Numbered from the stretch's first letter, positions 24,397 to 37,440 are shown. The stretch is 64,000 nucleotides of DNA from Chinchilla lanigera (GCF_000276665.1 NW_004955447.1:13011759-13075758); one strand, 5' to 3'. The notes: generated by a model from the sequence alone, not told the origin. Numbers and translations: made by a program.

Positions 24397-24536
24397 AAAA
24401 CTATTCTCAGAGGCTGGGGATTTAGCTCAGCGGCACAGCACCTGCCTGGCAAAAGCAAGGTCGTGAGTTCAATTCCCAGTACCCGAAAAAAACCAAAAGA
24501 AAAAAAAAAACAAAAACAAAATGAAAACTATGCTCA
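24397..24536 (+). mobile_element. ID SINE with TSD
   Basis: The body, 24411-24522, reads 'aggctggggatttagctcag', 'cggcacagcacctgcctggc', 'aaggtcgtgagttcaattcc', 'cagtacccgaaaaaaacc' and an A-rich tail. The flanking repeats aaaactattctcag (24397-24410) and aaaactatgctcag (24523-24536) differ at one base. Confidence 0.96.
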
Positions 24537-26811
24537 GTAATTTTTAACATGCTAGCTGGGCAAGAGTTTGTTATTCTCTTGCTGTGACCAATACTGGAGT
24601 GTGAGATATTCTTCTTCTAAAAGATGCCAAGAGCAGCCCGTGCTCAGAGAAAGGAGCTGACATTCATAGTGCTCGTGAAAGAGCTTCACAGTTGCCCTGA
24701 CAATTAATCATGAGATTAAAGGAAGTGGATACTTTTAAAGAGAGAATAGAAAGGAGTGTGCAAAACCAAACTAGTTACAGAAGATGCTCTCTTATCCACT
24801 AGGTGAGCAGTTCCTGTTATCTCTTGCTTCATATGAAGGTTAAAATTGTACTAGGCATAGATGTGGTTTTAACCTATTTAATTTTTCATAACAACTCTGA
24901 ATAATTTGGCTTCCTGATGAATAATCTATGAAAAGTTGGAAATTCATCATTATCATTAATTTTGAATTTTAAGTCAAGGTAAGAAAAGTTGGGTCCAGCT
25001 TCTTAGTCATATATGATCACGTTCTCTTGGCCCTTTTTTCTCTTTTCATGTTTTAAAGTTTAGTTTTCACGTGTCTAAAACTTGCCTTAATTTTATTAAT
25101 TTTATAAAACTCACTCTTAATTTCCCCGTGTTCTTAAAGTTTGCACCACTAATGCAATATTTAAACCTATCATGAAAAATTAGTCAGGTGTGTTCTGTGA
25201 TATATTTGATAATTACTTATAGTAATGTTAAATGTCTAATGTAAATGTCAGTGATGTGCTGACAGGTCTCCTCGATGGCATCGCAGACGCTGTGCCAGTG
25301 AAATGTGTGTCACATCCGGAGCTTGCAGGGACGAGAACACAGGCAGCTCTCTATTTAGCTGACTGGTAATTGACTCGGGCAGTGAAGCAAGTTGGGCAAA
25401 TGGAAATAATGAGTTTGCCTGAATTCTTAGAACTAACAGGCCAAGCTAGCTTGTTGGAAATACATTGTTTTTTCAAGCTTTACCTACTATAAAATTTAAT
25501 AACAATCACCCTATGAGTCTTTTAGGTAGGAGTGTTTTATTTTTTTCCCACCAAATAGCATCTAGCTGAAGAGGGTAAAGTAGTTTGCAGAAAAAAATGA
25601 CAAATTTGAACTTTATAAAAGTGACAGTGAAAACTGAAAACAATAAGATTTGGTTGTAAACGGGATCTTTGCGTCATCTCATTCTATTTCTCCCTCTAGG
25701 CAGAAACCCCCGAGATGCTTTGCTTAAACGAACATGAGAAGAAAGGAAAGGAAAATTCAATTACTTCTACTCTGTAGCTGAAATTAGAGTGGTGAAAATG
25801 TTGAAGAACAGGTATAATTAGAAACAACAGATGTGTTTTTATATATTGAGTTGTCATGTTGTAATCACAGAAATAATCATGTCTTAGAGAGTTGTATCAT
25901 TTTAGAAAATTAAAATCATATATATTTTACAATTAATGTCAACATGAAAACAGCAGTAAAACCCAGGCATTTCTGAAGATGGGGTCTTTACTCTCAGAAA
26001 TGTTGTTTTAAAGATGTTGATTTTTTTTCAAAGATACTTCCTTCTCACTGGACTATAGTCTACAAACAAATCTTGCACATGATGTCAAGCAAGAGGTCCT
26101 TCCAATGCCACATGACAAGATGGTGCTGCCTTTGATGAGGTCCAGTACATTCCATCCTGAGATGTGATGTGGAAGATCAGAATGTGCCACTCAAACATGT
26201 TCATCCAAGTACTAATTACTCTGGGCTAAAACAAAACTGAGAACAAGGCAAAGCATGAAATCTCTCAATTACTTAGAACTATCTAAAACTTCCTTTTGTA
26301 AAGCAAATGTAGATATATAATGGAAATTTTCATCAATGAAGGTATTGTAACAGGAATAGAATTACTCTTAGACCACTGTTATGTATTCTGTGCACACAAG
26401 TAAACTTGAACTCATCACACTTTCCCTCCCTCGCCATTCCAGTTTGTTTTCACCGTGGCACAACCACCCTTAGCTGCTCCAGACTTCTCTGACTTTTCGT
26501 AGTACAGGATGGTATGCTCCTCTGTACCATCTGTCCACAGATTCGAGTCTCATGTTTTTTGATACTCTGGTGCATAGTTTTCTTCTTAATCTCTTGTGGA
26601 ATTTAATCCATAGGTCAGCCAAAGAACCTAAAGGGTCGAAGGAAACAAGTTTTACTCTCACCTTGATGTGTAACAAGAAGTTTCACAAATTCTAGTTATT
26701 AAAACATCATGTTGTTTTCTGGAAAGCTGGGTGTATGTGTGTGGTGGGTATTTGGGACTTCCATTTTATTCTGAATAACTCCATGAAATTTAAAAGAAAA
26801 AAGTGAAGCAC
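24537..26811. other. Non-coding, repeat-poor
   Basis: No confident transposon. The segment at about 25250-25440 is locally CpG-containing and less AT-rich and may be conserved non-coding sequence; this is a guess from composition. No gene recognised. Confidence 0.35.
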
Positions 26812-28120
26812 AAGGAGTATGCCCCTCAGACAAAGGACTTCTATCTAGGACATTTAAAGAATTTAAAAAACTCCGCCCCCCAAATTCAAAGACCCAATCC
26901 AAAAATGGGCATCCAAGATGAATACACACTTCTCTAATGAAGAAACTCTAATGGCGAATAAATGCATGAAAAAATGTTCAACATCACTGGTTATTCAAGA
27001 AATGCAAATTAAAACAACATTGAGATTTCATCTCACCCCAGTAAGAATGGCTATCATCAAGAAATCAAACCATAACAAATGCTGGAAGGGCTGTAGGGAG
27101 AAAGGAACCCTACTCCACTGCTGGTGGGAGTGTAGAGTGATGAAACCACTGTGGAAATCAATTTGGAGATTCCTCACAAAACTAGGATTGGAAGTCCCAT
27201 TTAACCCAGCTATTCCCCTTTTGGGTATTTTCTCAGAAGACTTAAAGGCATCATACCACAGCGATATATGTGCACCCATGTTTATAGCAGCACAATTTGT
27301 TATAGCTAAATCTTGGGAACAACCCAGATGCCCATCCCCTAAGGAATGGATATAAAAGATGTGGTATATTTATACAATGGAGTATTATTCAGCTATTAAA
27401 AGAGATAAATCTCAAGGCTTTTGTAGGTAAATGGATGCAACTAGAGACCATCCTTATAAGTGAAATAAATCGGACCCATATGGGTAAACATCATACTGTT
27501 TCCTAGGTATAGGAACCTGAAAGACTAGGCAAAACTCAAAACGCACAGTGGATGATAGGAAAGGGAAAGAAATTGCTCAAAGTAAGGAACAACTGGGATG
27601 AGGAAAAGAAGAAAAAAGAAAGAATGCAAAATAAAAATATATATGTGAATAGCTGTGATAACTGTATTGCTGATGTCTGATTGTGTATTGAAATGAACAG
27701 TTGATGATTACAATTTTTTATGCTCTGATCGATTGTGCATGCTTGTGTCTGGTGGTCTGACCAACTGATTTGAACGTAACAATATGCAATGGAATTACAA
27801 CGGTGAACTCCTACCCTCTTGTCTAGTGAAACTCTGTATTATCTCTACTGTTTTATCGAAGAATTATTTTCTTATTTCCTATAATGGTTTGAGCAATCTT
27901 TCATTCTTACATAGGGTAATCTGAGCAATGTAGTTGAGGATAGGGATATGTAATGTAACAACCACTGTTGATTTGTATTATTTTATCTTGAGACCCTGTA
28001 TCACTTTGAATGTTCTTGGTCTGATTTGTTTATGTTTGTGATACTGGTATGCTGCTACTGTTCTATTTCTTTGTTTGTTTGTTTCTCATTTACTACTCTC
28101 TTTAAAATAAGAAAAAGGAA
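26812..28120 (+). mobile_element. L1 3' end: ORF2 C-terminal part plus 3' UTR
   Basis: A 5'-truncated L1. The translated segment at about 26990-27355 carries the conserved C-terminal ORF2 pattern ([71 protein letters not shown]). A stop at 27353-27355 is followed by continued homology (MWYIYTMEYYSAIKRD at about 27359). The last ORF2 part ends near 27510, after which an AT-rich 3' UTR runs to about 28120. It is degraded and not autonomous, but among the better-preserved L1 copies here. The start is placed where homology begins ('cagacaaaggacttctatct', about 26828). Confidence 0.92.
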
Positions 28121-29639
28121 TTAATGGTTATAACATCTGAAATGTGTGAAGTTCATAATGGAGTTTCTCTGCATATTTTGAACTCAAAACATGTTTCCCA
28201 CCTGAGATTTTACATCCCAGTAGTCACATACATTTCTATCTCAAATGATTCCATTCTAAAGAGAGATATTTCTTCCTCTTTAGGAGGCTAATAACAGCTA
28301 ATATTCTAGCAAAATGAATTGTCAACAGAATCAAACTATGCTTTCCTGGGACGATAATGACATTGAAAGCTAAATGTTATTTTCCTCCAAGCAGTGTAAC
28401 AAAATACTAATTTTACCAAGATGACTTGTAAAGTACTTAAGAAAATCCTCATCACTGTAATGTTTTATGGTGTGTTTTTTTCTACCAAGTTCATAACTCA
28501 GTGCTAGATAATAAGATTTCTCCTGCATTGCTGCAAGTATACAAGATTGAGGAGAATACAATGTTAGAAAAAATGATTTCAATTTAAATTTTGGAACTAT
28601 CATCTGCATTTATACCTTGTTTACATAATCTGTTAATTACATAACATCTTTTTCAACAAGACTATACTCCTACAAAAATTGTATTCCTATAAAAAATATT
28701 TTTGCTCAGCTTCTCTTGGGAGTCTATATGGTTAGCCAGAAGTCCCTAAATCTAGAAGTATATCATGAGAAATAGCATTACAAGTCTTGGTAAAACTTTC
28801 AAAATTTTATTTTATAAATGCTTCATTCTAGAATAAATATTTTTATCTTTACAGAAAAGATAACAAAAATAAGACAGAAGGTCCCAATATTCCTCACATT
28901 CAATGTCTCATCATCCTCACATCTTATGTTACCATTTTGTATTGATCACAATTGATCAATCAATACCAATGCAATATTGTCAAACACTGTGTCCACAGAT
29001 AATTCAGATTTCCTTATTTTTTACTTCATATTCTTCTGTTCCAAAAATCCCACACAAGAAGCCTTTTACATTTTACCACATTTTTACTCAGGATCTTCTT
29101 GACTGATTGTTTCACAGACTTGTCTTTTTATGACCTTAATAACTTAAAGAAATATCATTCGTGCATTTTGCAGAATGCTTTTTAATTAGAATTTGTCTAG
29201 TGTTTTTCTCATAATCCTATTGTTATGGGTTTTGGAAAGGAAGACCATACAGGTAAAGTGTCAATCACTTTAAACATCAAAGGTTCAGCCTGTCATTCTG
29301 ACATCACTGCTAGTGCTAAACTTGATCATTTGAGCTGAGATAGAATATTTTTAATTTCTCCACTGGAAAGATACAGTACAGCTGACTCTTGCAGAATGAG
29401 GAGTTATATTTCACTGTCTTACAGGTAGAATATCTTCATAAATTACTTAGAATATTTCTGCTGGAAAGGCTGGTTTATTCTTCATTATTTATTTGTTCAT
29501 TCAAATGTGTATTCATATAAATATAGACACATGAATATTTACTATCTATTTCAGGTTATGATCCATTTCTCCTTAATTTTATTGCTGAAAATGTTACAGA
29601 TTGGATAATTGGATATTTTTCAATTTGGTGTTTGTGTCC
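28121..29639. other. Non-coding, nothing recognised
   Basis: AT-rich sequence. A (TTTG)n-like run lies at the left edge (about 28070-28086). No gene or confident repeat. Confidence 0.4.
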
Positions 29640-32280
29640 TTTGAAAATGTCTTCGATTTGTTTATGTATTTTCAGAAAAGTTTAAGATTCACAAAACTGT
29701 TGAGAGCAAGGTGCAGAGATATTCTACAAGCTGTTTGTCCCGCATGCGCACACTTCCTCATGTCAGCATGAGGAATCGCAGTGGGATGTTTGTTACAGTT
29801 TATTGATCTACATTCATAGTTTACACCAGGATTGTCTTAGTATTGTACCTTGTACGTATTTGGACAAATATATAATAACATGTTGTCTTGGTTACTTTTC
29901 TCTCGTTGCTGGGACAAAATATCTGACGCCCAAAACTGAGGAGGGAAAGGTTTATTTCGCTTACAGTTCGTGGAAGTTCAATCCGTACTTGGCACATTAT
30001 AAGGCAGAGTGGCACGTGGCAGAGGGCTGCATCTCAGGATGGCAGCACAGCTAAGCGACTACCCGTACCCACACACCAGGCGGAATGAGGCAGGAATGCC
30101 CCAAGCACTCTTTTTCCTCTCCCTTACATATGCAAACTATCCACCCCAGGGTGGGTGTAGCTCTCACACCCACAATCATTCAACTCTAATAGCCTGCCCA
30201 TGGGCTGCAGGAGGCTTTGGGGGGACACACAGACAAAAACTATAACACATGTATTCCTCATTATAGTATCTACAGGATATCGTCTCTGCTCTATAAATCC
30301 ACTGTGCTTTATCTGTAATCTCACCATCTCATCAAACCCCTCACAACCATCCATCTTTTTATTGACTACACAAATGCGCTTTTATCAGAATGCCCCATCA
30401 CTGGAGTCATACATTTTGTAGCCTTTCCGATTGGGCTTCTTGAACTTAGTAACATGCATTTAAATTTTCTCTATATGTTTCCATGGCTTGAATGTTTCTT
30501 AAGCTCTAAATAATTTTCTACTGTACATTGCTTTGTTTCTTCAACTGTAACTTAGCCATCTTGATTTCTTCCATACTTTAGTAATTGTGTATAAAGTTGC
30601 TATTAACATCCACATGAGAGTGTAAGCTTTCAACACTTTGAGGTAAATGTCAAAAATACGATTGCTGGCTGGTAAGGGTATTTATATATATTAAGCTTTG
30701 TAAGAGACCTTAAAACTATATTCCAAAATGACTATATCATTTTACATCATCCAGAAATCAGTAAGTGCTCTTGTTCCTCCAGATGCCTACAGTATCTGGT
30801 GTTCCTAATACTTTAGATAAGGGTCACCTGAGAGGCTTATAATGGACTCTCACTTGCTCCGTGTTTCTGTTTTCCTCTGATTATGATGTGGATCACATTC
30901 TATCATGAATATGACTGTATTCTTTAGTCAGCTGTCTGTTGAGATCTTTTACTCCGTTTGACTTTTACTCTTCAATTTCAGGTATTCTTTGTGTATTTCC
31001 AATAACTGTGCTTTCTTAGATATAGACTTTGTAAATGTTTTCTACTAGCCTGTAGTACTTCTCTTCTCTTGACAGTATCATTTAGAGACAGAGATGTTCT
31101 GTTTCAACGAAGTCCAGCTTACTCATTTTTATGTGGATTATAACTTGTTTACCATCTAAAAAATCATTACAAAGCCTGAAATCATCTAACTTGTTTCCCA
31201 CACTGTATTTTATCTTTAGGAGCTTTACAGTTTTTCCTTTTACAGTTAGGTCTGTGACCCATTCTGAGCTTGTTTTTGTAAGGACATAAAGTCTATGTCT
31301 GGATTCTTTATCCCACAGTGTTCAGTTGTTCTAGTACTATTTGTCAAAAATACTATACTTCCCCCATTATATTTTCTTTGCTTATCTACTAGAGATGAGG
31401 TGACTGTTATTTATCAGTATCTTTTTCTGAACTCTCTGCCCTATGTCATTAATTTTTAAATTATTGCTCCTCCAAAATCACACTGTTTAGATTTTTTACA
31501 TTGGAAGTCTTAAAATTTGGTAGTGTCAGTTCTCCAGATTTCTTTACTTTAATGTTGTGTTGACTATTTTCTTTTTAATTTCCTTGTACAAAATTTAGAA
31601 CAATTTTATTGAAAAATTACTTTCTGGTACTTTATTGGGATTTCATTGAATCTATAAATCAAGACAGGAAGAACTGACATCTTAACAATACCAAGATTTC
31701 TTAACTATGAACATGAAATTTTTCTCCATTATGTGAAGAAATATTTTCTCCATTAATGAAGATTCTGTTCATTAATCTCTCTGAAATGTTTAAAAATATT
31801 TTTAGTTTAGTTTAGTTTTACTCACATCAGTATTTTTTATATTTTGTTGGATTTGAATGTAAATACTTCATCTGGGGGGATGTAGTGTAAACGATACTGT
31901 GTTTTAAATTTCAAATTCTACTTATTCCTTGTTGGTATATAGAGAATGTTTACTTCCATATTAATCTTATATTCTGCAACCTCACTAAAATTGCTAATCC
32001 TTCTACAAAGATTTTTGTTTCCTTTTTTAATTAATTCTTTTTGATTTTTTGCATGGACAATTCCATTATCTCATTATCTTCAAATAAAGACAATTTTACT
32101 TCTTCCTCTCAAATTTGTATACCGTTATTTCCAATACTTATCTCCTAGTGTTGTTCGAACTTGCAGCATAGTGGTGAAAGGGAGTGATATGAAGAGACAT
32201 ATGTGGATGATCTTAGAAAGAATGTTTCCAGTTTCTCACCACCCTAGATGTATCTTTTAATTGTAACTTTTGGTACTACT
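29640..32280 (-). mobile_element. Ancient L1 (3' UTR and ORF2), antisense, split by an LTR
   Basis: Long, nearly colinear antisense match to an old mammalian L1 3' half: 'gtatttggacaaatatataa' (29859), 'catgtattcctcattatagt' (30248), 'gagtcatacattttgtagcc' (30403), 'tgacccattctgagcttgtt' (31255), 'gaagaactgacatcttaaca' (31668), and on to about 32270. The match resumes exactly where it stops on either side of the LTR at 29884-30247, showing that LTR is a later insertion. All frames are broken. Confidence 0.88.
29879..30252 (-). mobile_element. Solo MaLR-type LTR with perfect 5-bp TSD, copy A
   Basis: The LTR is 29884-30247 (364 bp). On its own strand it begins TGTTATAG and ends CCAAGACA, the TG...CA termini of an LTR. 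Both sides carry the 5-bp duplication CATGT (29879-29883, 30248-30252), the size typical of ERVL/MaLR integrations. No internal sequence adjoins it, so it is a solo LTR. Its sequence ('gggacaaaatatctgacgcc', 'ggtttatttcgcttacagtt') is MaLR-like but not a subfamily I can name. A second copy lies at 38437-38786. Confidence 0.9.
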
Positions 32281-32535
32281 TTTTGACACTATAAGGTACT
32301 CCACAATCACCTGGTTTATTTGGTTAGCCAATATTTAGGTTAACTATTTCCTCAAGCAGTTTTAATTTCTTTCATTGCAGAATGGTATTAGAAATTGATC
32401 TCTAGATACTTGATATACTCATTGCTGTCATGGTACTTTTGCTTCTAGGAATCCTCAAGAGATAAAACAAGTAAATACATATGTGTATAACAACTCATGT
32501 ATACATACATATCTGCAATAATTTCTCTGAATAAC
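32281..32535. other. Unassigned spacer before the MaLR element
   Basis: AT-rich; may be more L1 or unrelated sequence. Nothing specific recognised. Confidence 0.35.
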
Positions 32536-32889
32536 TGTTGTGGTTTATATCCAATAGGCACAAAATTCTAATGTGCCTAGAAAATGATTAATTCATGGGA
32601 ATACTATTAGGAATGTAGCCAACATACTATTAGGAGGTAAGGCCTAGTAAGAAGAGGTAGGCCAATGGAGTAATTACCTAAAAGAGTATATCTTCTTCCT
32701 CTGCTCCTCCCTCTTCTCCCTGCTTCTCGTCTACAATGGCATGAGCACCTTGGAGGCCATTCCTCCATGTACTTCCTGCTTTCAAACCACCTAACCATGT
32801 ACTATACCCATTATCCAAGAGAAAACTCTTCTCTTTTAAGTTGTGAGTGTTAGATACCATATGTCAGCAATGAGAAAATGACTGAGACA
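32536..32889 (+). mobile_element. MaLR 5' LTR
   Basis: Begins TGTTGTGGTTTATATCC and ends GACTGAGACA (354 bp). It has the CT-rich 'cttcctctgctcctccctct' section and the 3' 'tttaagttgtgagtgttaga' section usual in MaLR LTRs. It is followed directly by a recognisable MaLR internal start. Confidence 0.85.
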
Positions 32890-34337
32890 GATTCTGTACC
32901 AGGAGTGGGGTTGATGTGAAAACCATGTTTTCATAAACCTTTGGAAATGGCTTATAGGAGGGGTCTGGAAATGTTTGGATATGATAGCTAGAGAAGCCCT
33001 AAAATGATATAAATGAAGCTTGAAGGGCAATACTCGTCAGAGCTCAGAAAACCAGAATGTGGAAGTATGGATCTTAAAAGCCAAGTTCAGGAGGTTTCAT
33101 TTGAGATCAAGTTCTTCACTTGTAGTTGGGCTAAAGACCACGTGTGTTATATTCTAGAAGAAAAACACAGAGAAACAAAACTTGCCTACATTTTGTTTAT
33201 GCCTTGAGACTGTGGGAGATAGACTGAGATTAAGAATGACAGATTAATCTGGAAGAAATTCAAGGCAATCCAACATTTATAATGTAGCACAAGTACTACT
33301 TACTGCTTTTAGTCATATTTAGATTGGAAGTCAGTGGCAAAAAGATCTTTTGAAAAGTTCAGAGTTTGGCCCAAAAGGAAGAGCCTACAAAGTTGAGTCC
33401 TTGGAGAGGATGGTTGTTGAAACAATTAAAAGAAGCCAAGTACTTTCTCTAACAATAGGAGAGAGACAGTCTATGGCACCTTTGTAATCAGGAAGACCCC
33501 ACCCTTGACATTCTCAAAATTGAAAAACTTCCTTTGAGAAGAGATTCTTCAGGGAACCAAGATCACTCAGGGCCAACTGAGAAAGTCTTTCCCAAAGCAT
33601 GGCCATCCACTCAGATGCCACTGAAAGTTTGATCCAAGGGGGTCCAGGTACCGCTGCTTCTTGAGCTGGTAGCAGAACTTGACACACCCATGTGGTACTG
33701 GGTTTTTGGGCATACAGAATATAAGAGTTATGGGTTCAGAGTGGCTTTCACTGAAATTTTACAAGAAGGTCTGAGAGGCCAAGTAGTGTTTTCACCAGAG
33801 AACAGAGTATGAAACTGTGAGGGTGAAAACAAAAGTGTAATGGAGACCTTAGGGACTTGCAAAGATAGATGCATGTAATGTCTGCTGAGAAAAGTGATAG
33901 TCAGTGAGCAAAGCCACCCCAAGGGAGGACATGAGGGCCATAATCAGCAATGGAGTATGAGCAGCTCACCACTGGAGTTCACATTTCACCGGAACTTGCC
34001 CACTGCTGGACACAGATCTACAAGATACAATTTTTTTCCCTGCTGGGAAAAATTGGGAAATTTGCTTTTAGCTTAGTCCCATTCTTTTCTATCTCCACTC
34101 TTTCTCTCCTGAGACAGGAGTGGCTCCTCTTTGCCATTGTATGTTGGCAGTGTTTACCAATCTTTCCAATTTTTATAGAAGGTCACAGCTAAAAATTTGC
34201 CTTCATTCTTAGAAGCCACTTTGGAATTGGAATTTTCAGCAACACTAGAACTGTTAAACCTTTGGCAATATGTACAGGTAGACTAAATGCACTTGTATAA
34301 AGAGATGCACATGCCTCTTCTCTTGCCCTTGGTGGAA
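32890..34337 (+). mobile_element. MaLR internal region, degraded
   Basis: Starts 'gattctgtaccaggagtggg', matching the usual MaLR internal start just after the LTR, and continues with 'gcagatttc'-type blocks as in MST/THE1 internal sequence ('tggaaatggcttataggagg', 'gaagggcaatactcgtcaga'). It ends with 'agactaaatgcacttgtata' and 'gcccttggtggaatg' immediately before the 3' LTR. Length is about 1.45 kb. MaLR internals generally lack pol, and no intact frame remains here. Non-functional fossil. Confidence 0.82.
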
Positions 34338-34368
34338 TGCTGTGGTTTAGATCTAAAATCCTTGTCAA
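34338..34368 (+). mobile_element. MaLR 3' LTR, truncated after about 30 bp
   Basis: TGCTGTGGTTTAGATCTAAA resembles the start of the 5' LTR at 32536. Homology stops near 34368, where antisense L1 sequence begins, so the rest of the LTR was lost or replaced. Confidence 0.65.
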
Positions 34369-34369
34369 C

Positions 34370-34860
34370 CATTGATCTGCTCACTTTCTTTATGGGCTTG
34401 TTCAAGTACATCATATAAGTTGAATCAGGTAGCTTTTAGAATTTTTATACTGATTTCTTTCACATAGCAATATGCACTTAAAATTTGTTCTAGTCTTGTT
34501 AGCTCATTCCTTTTAATATTGTATAGCAGTATTTTGTATTGATATATAGACTTTGCTCCTGTATCACCTGTTGAATGGCAATTTGATTGCTTCCAGCTTG
34601 TCTCAATTTATACCTAAATATGTTATAATATTTCACGGTATAATATATTCATTTCATGTATAAGTCATATGCTCTCAGGTTAAGTGCAGTAAATACCAAA
34701 GAATGCAATTGTCAGATTGTAGACTCTATCTCTGTTTAGCTTTATACAAAAAGTGTCAAGCTGTATTCCAAGGTGGCATTTCTTTACATTCTCACTGGCA
34801 ATGAAGTAAAGTTGCCATTCTCTCTAGTGTCTTCACTAGAATTTGGTAGTGCCAGTTTAT
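34370..34860 (-). mobile_element. L1 3' region, antisense
   Basis: Antisense L1 3' pattern: 'aaccattgatctgctcactt', 'tcatataagttgaatcaggt', 'ttgctcctgtatcacctgtt', 'ccaaggtggcatttctttac' and 'attctcactggcaatgaagt'. It may be the same ancient L1 type as the 29.6-32.3 kb element, but it covers an overlapping region and so is a separate copy. Confidence 0.72.
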
Positions 34861-37015
34861 TGGGTTCAGCCGTTCAATAAAAGATGAAGCATGAACAGGA
34901 CTCAAGTAATGAGAAAAACAGAGCGTTGTATTGAATTTCCATAAACTCTTCAATCTCATTATTTTTCCACTTTTATCATGTATGTCAGGAACTTGGATGG
35001 GGAAGAAAACTTTAAATACCAGTGTTATAAGCCATAGTGTAAAAGTTTATAGGGTATTCTTGCCATAAGAGAAGCAGGCATAGATTTTTCTTCTGTGGAA
35101 GCCATTTCCCTATAGACCTCCCTTCATTTATCTTCCTAATATTCATGACCCCAGGTTCCAAAATCCTTCTTCATTTTTTCCTAAAGTAGTTTTATTTTCT
35201 CTTTGACATACCACTGAGCTTTCAAATTATACTCAAAGGGCTTTATTTGCACAGTGAAAAAGGAGGATTCTTGCCGAGCAAATTTCTCCTCTACAGATCG
35301 TATGTTCTGCCTTTAATATAATATTTTTGTTTCTTTCCTCCTATATGCAGAATCGCACAAATTGAACAAAAGATCCTTGCTCATCCACCCAATTACCTGA
35401 CAGGCGGGCCTGTCTTGGGACTTCTCAATTCATACTAAAAAGTGTTTATTCTGAAATGAGAACAGAAAGTGATCCCCCTGGGAAGGAAAAGACTGCAGGC
35501 TGATTCAAGGAAAGTAGTAGCAAAACTCAAAATCAACTTATTTACAAATAAAAAATGCCCATGATGATTAGCTAAAGATGATCCTGTCTAGGGAGTGTCA
35601 AGAGTCTCAAAGCTTAGAGGAGAGAAAGGAGTTTTGGGAGGCAGTTGAAATAAGAAACAACCACATAGCTTTTCAGGACACATGCTCATGGTATCTTTGG
35701 TTCTGATAGTTGATTGTAACAGTTCATTCCCTCTTACTCCCATGCAGATTTCCATGAAGAAGATTTCAGATCCTCTTTACAGGAGATTTCTAGGGTAGTA
35801 AATTTGGCTAAAATGTCAGAGTGATTTAAAATGACTCAATAACAGCATGAAGTTTTTTCTTACATTATATATATATATTTTGAGTAATTGTAACAATTTA
35901 TATATTTTGTAACTAAATTTCTCCACTGTGTTTTTAAAATCATAACAAAATCCAGATATTTGCAGAAATATTTAGATAAATTAATATGCATGTGTGATTC
36001 TTGCCTGTTTCTAAATTGCATTTTGGTAACGATTTATATCTCTCTCCTTATCAGCCTTTCCATCTTATTCCTCTTCCTTGACCCAGTTTCAAATTTACAA
36101 ATATTCTCTGCTTGCAAGAAATACGGTTATCTGTGCCCAGTTAAAAAGAAGAAAAATCACAGAGCATTCCTTGACAATAATTCTTATTTAGTGGAAAACT
36201 GACACGTTTATAAATGAGAAAATTCCAAGTATGGTAAGTTCATAGAAACTTTGATTTTCCTTTGTTAATCATTCAACTCTGTCATCTTGTCACAACTAAA
36301 ATTTTTCTTCTTTAGAATCCAATTATCAAGGTCAATTTCTAACAATTTCTTTATTCTGTAGCTATGCAAAACAAAGAACCACTTAAGTGGAAGCTCTGGT
36401 TAAAAATGAAACAGCCATGTAATTTGAACTGGTGACATTCTTTTAAAGTCTTGTAATTCATTTATATAACCAAAAGTTATGTTTTGCATAATAAGGGGTA
36501 TCTTTCACTAAAATTTGAAAGAGAAAATGAGAGTTAGCAAGTTTGGTACATAATAAATATCTGTGTTTGACTAATAATAACTTGTAAGTTCTAAGTTTAT
36601 TTAAATGACAGTACATAGAGTAAGGGAGAATTGTCATAAAAATTTGGAGAAATTTGACCCTTCAGAGGGACATTATTTTAAATCTCTCCAAATCACATAT
36701 CCTTCATTCTTAACTGAAAAAAAAATATATACTGTTCATTAAGTTTCTTTAAGGTCAAATTACAGAATTTTAGTTTTCTTCACATGTTTGGTAGATGTAA
36801 CAGTAACTCGATGTAAGGTTATTCTCAAGACATGTAAGAAACATTTTGTTTGTTAACAGCTTTTCATTTATCCAAGACCTTAAAGTAAAGATGCACTTAT
36901 TAAATAACTTTATTAGTATACATTGAACCCAAGATAATGTATAGGGTCTTTAATTGTATTATACCTAAAAACATATATCTCTGTGTGTTTTGTCAGTTCA
37001 CCACTTTGCCATGTT
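34861..37015. other. Non-coding, nothing recognised
   Basis: AT-rich, with a short (TA)n-like run at about 35867-35880. Short frames only. Possibly contains unrecognised old repeats. Confidence 0.4.
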
Positions 37016-37440
37016 TTGAAAGTTAGTTTTATTGAAACATAACATATAGTCAGCTGTTGCTAATTTTTGGTGAATAATTCAGTGTACTTGGGAAAATGCC
37101 CAGAAATCAAGTGACAGGATATTTAGTCATTACAAAAAAATCTGTTCTGTCTTCAGCTATCAGTTTCCTCCCATAGGCCCAACCTTTTTCTTTTTACTGT
37201 GACGTTCTCTGTTCTAGAATTTGTACAAGTAGAATTTTAAAGTATTTCATTTTGTGCACCTGATTTCTTCACTTACTTAATTCTTTAAAAATTCATCCAT
37301 GTGGTTTATTTTCTCAGTAATTATGTTACTCAATGGGATATTATTTTATGGATGCCCCAGAAATTTATGAACCATTTACATATAGAGATTTGGGTCGTTT
37401 CTAGTTTCTAAGTATTTTACTTTACATTGACCTTGCTGCT
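37016..37440 (-). mobile_element. L1 3' region, antisense
   Basis: 'gttttattgaaacataacat', 'cctcccataggcccaacctt', 'ttcatccatgtggtttattt' and 'gatttgggtcgtttctagtt' follow the reversed L1 3' UTR and end of ORF2. Diverged. Confidence 0.68.

Noticed and set aside
26918..27355. 145-codon frame as a possible host gene
   Set aside because: Its content is the C-terminal part of L1 ORF2, followed by further L1 homology beyond a stop; a degraded transposon.
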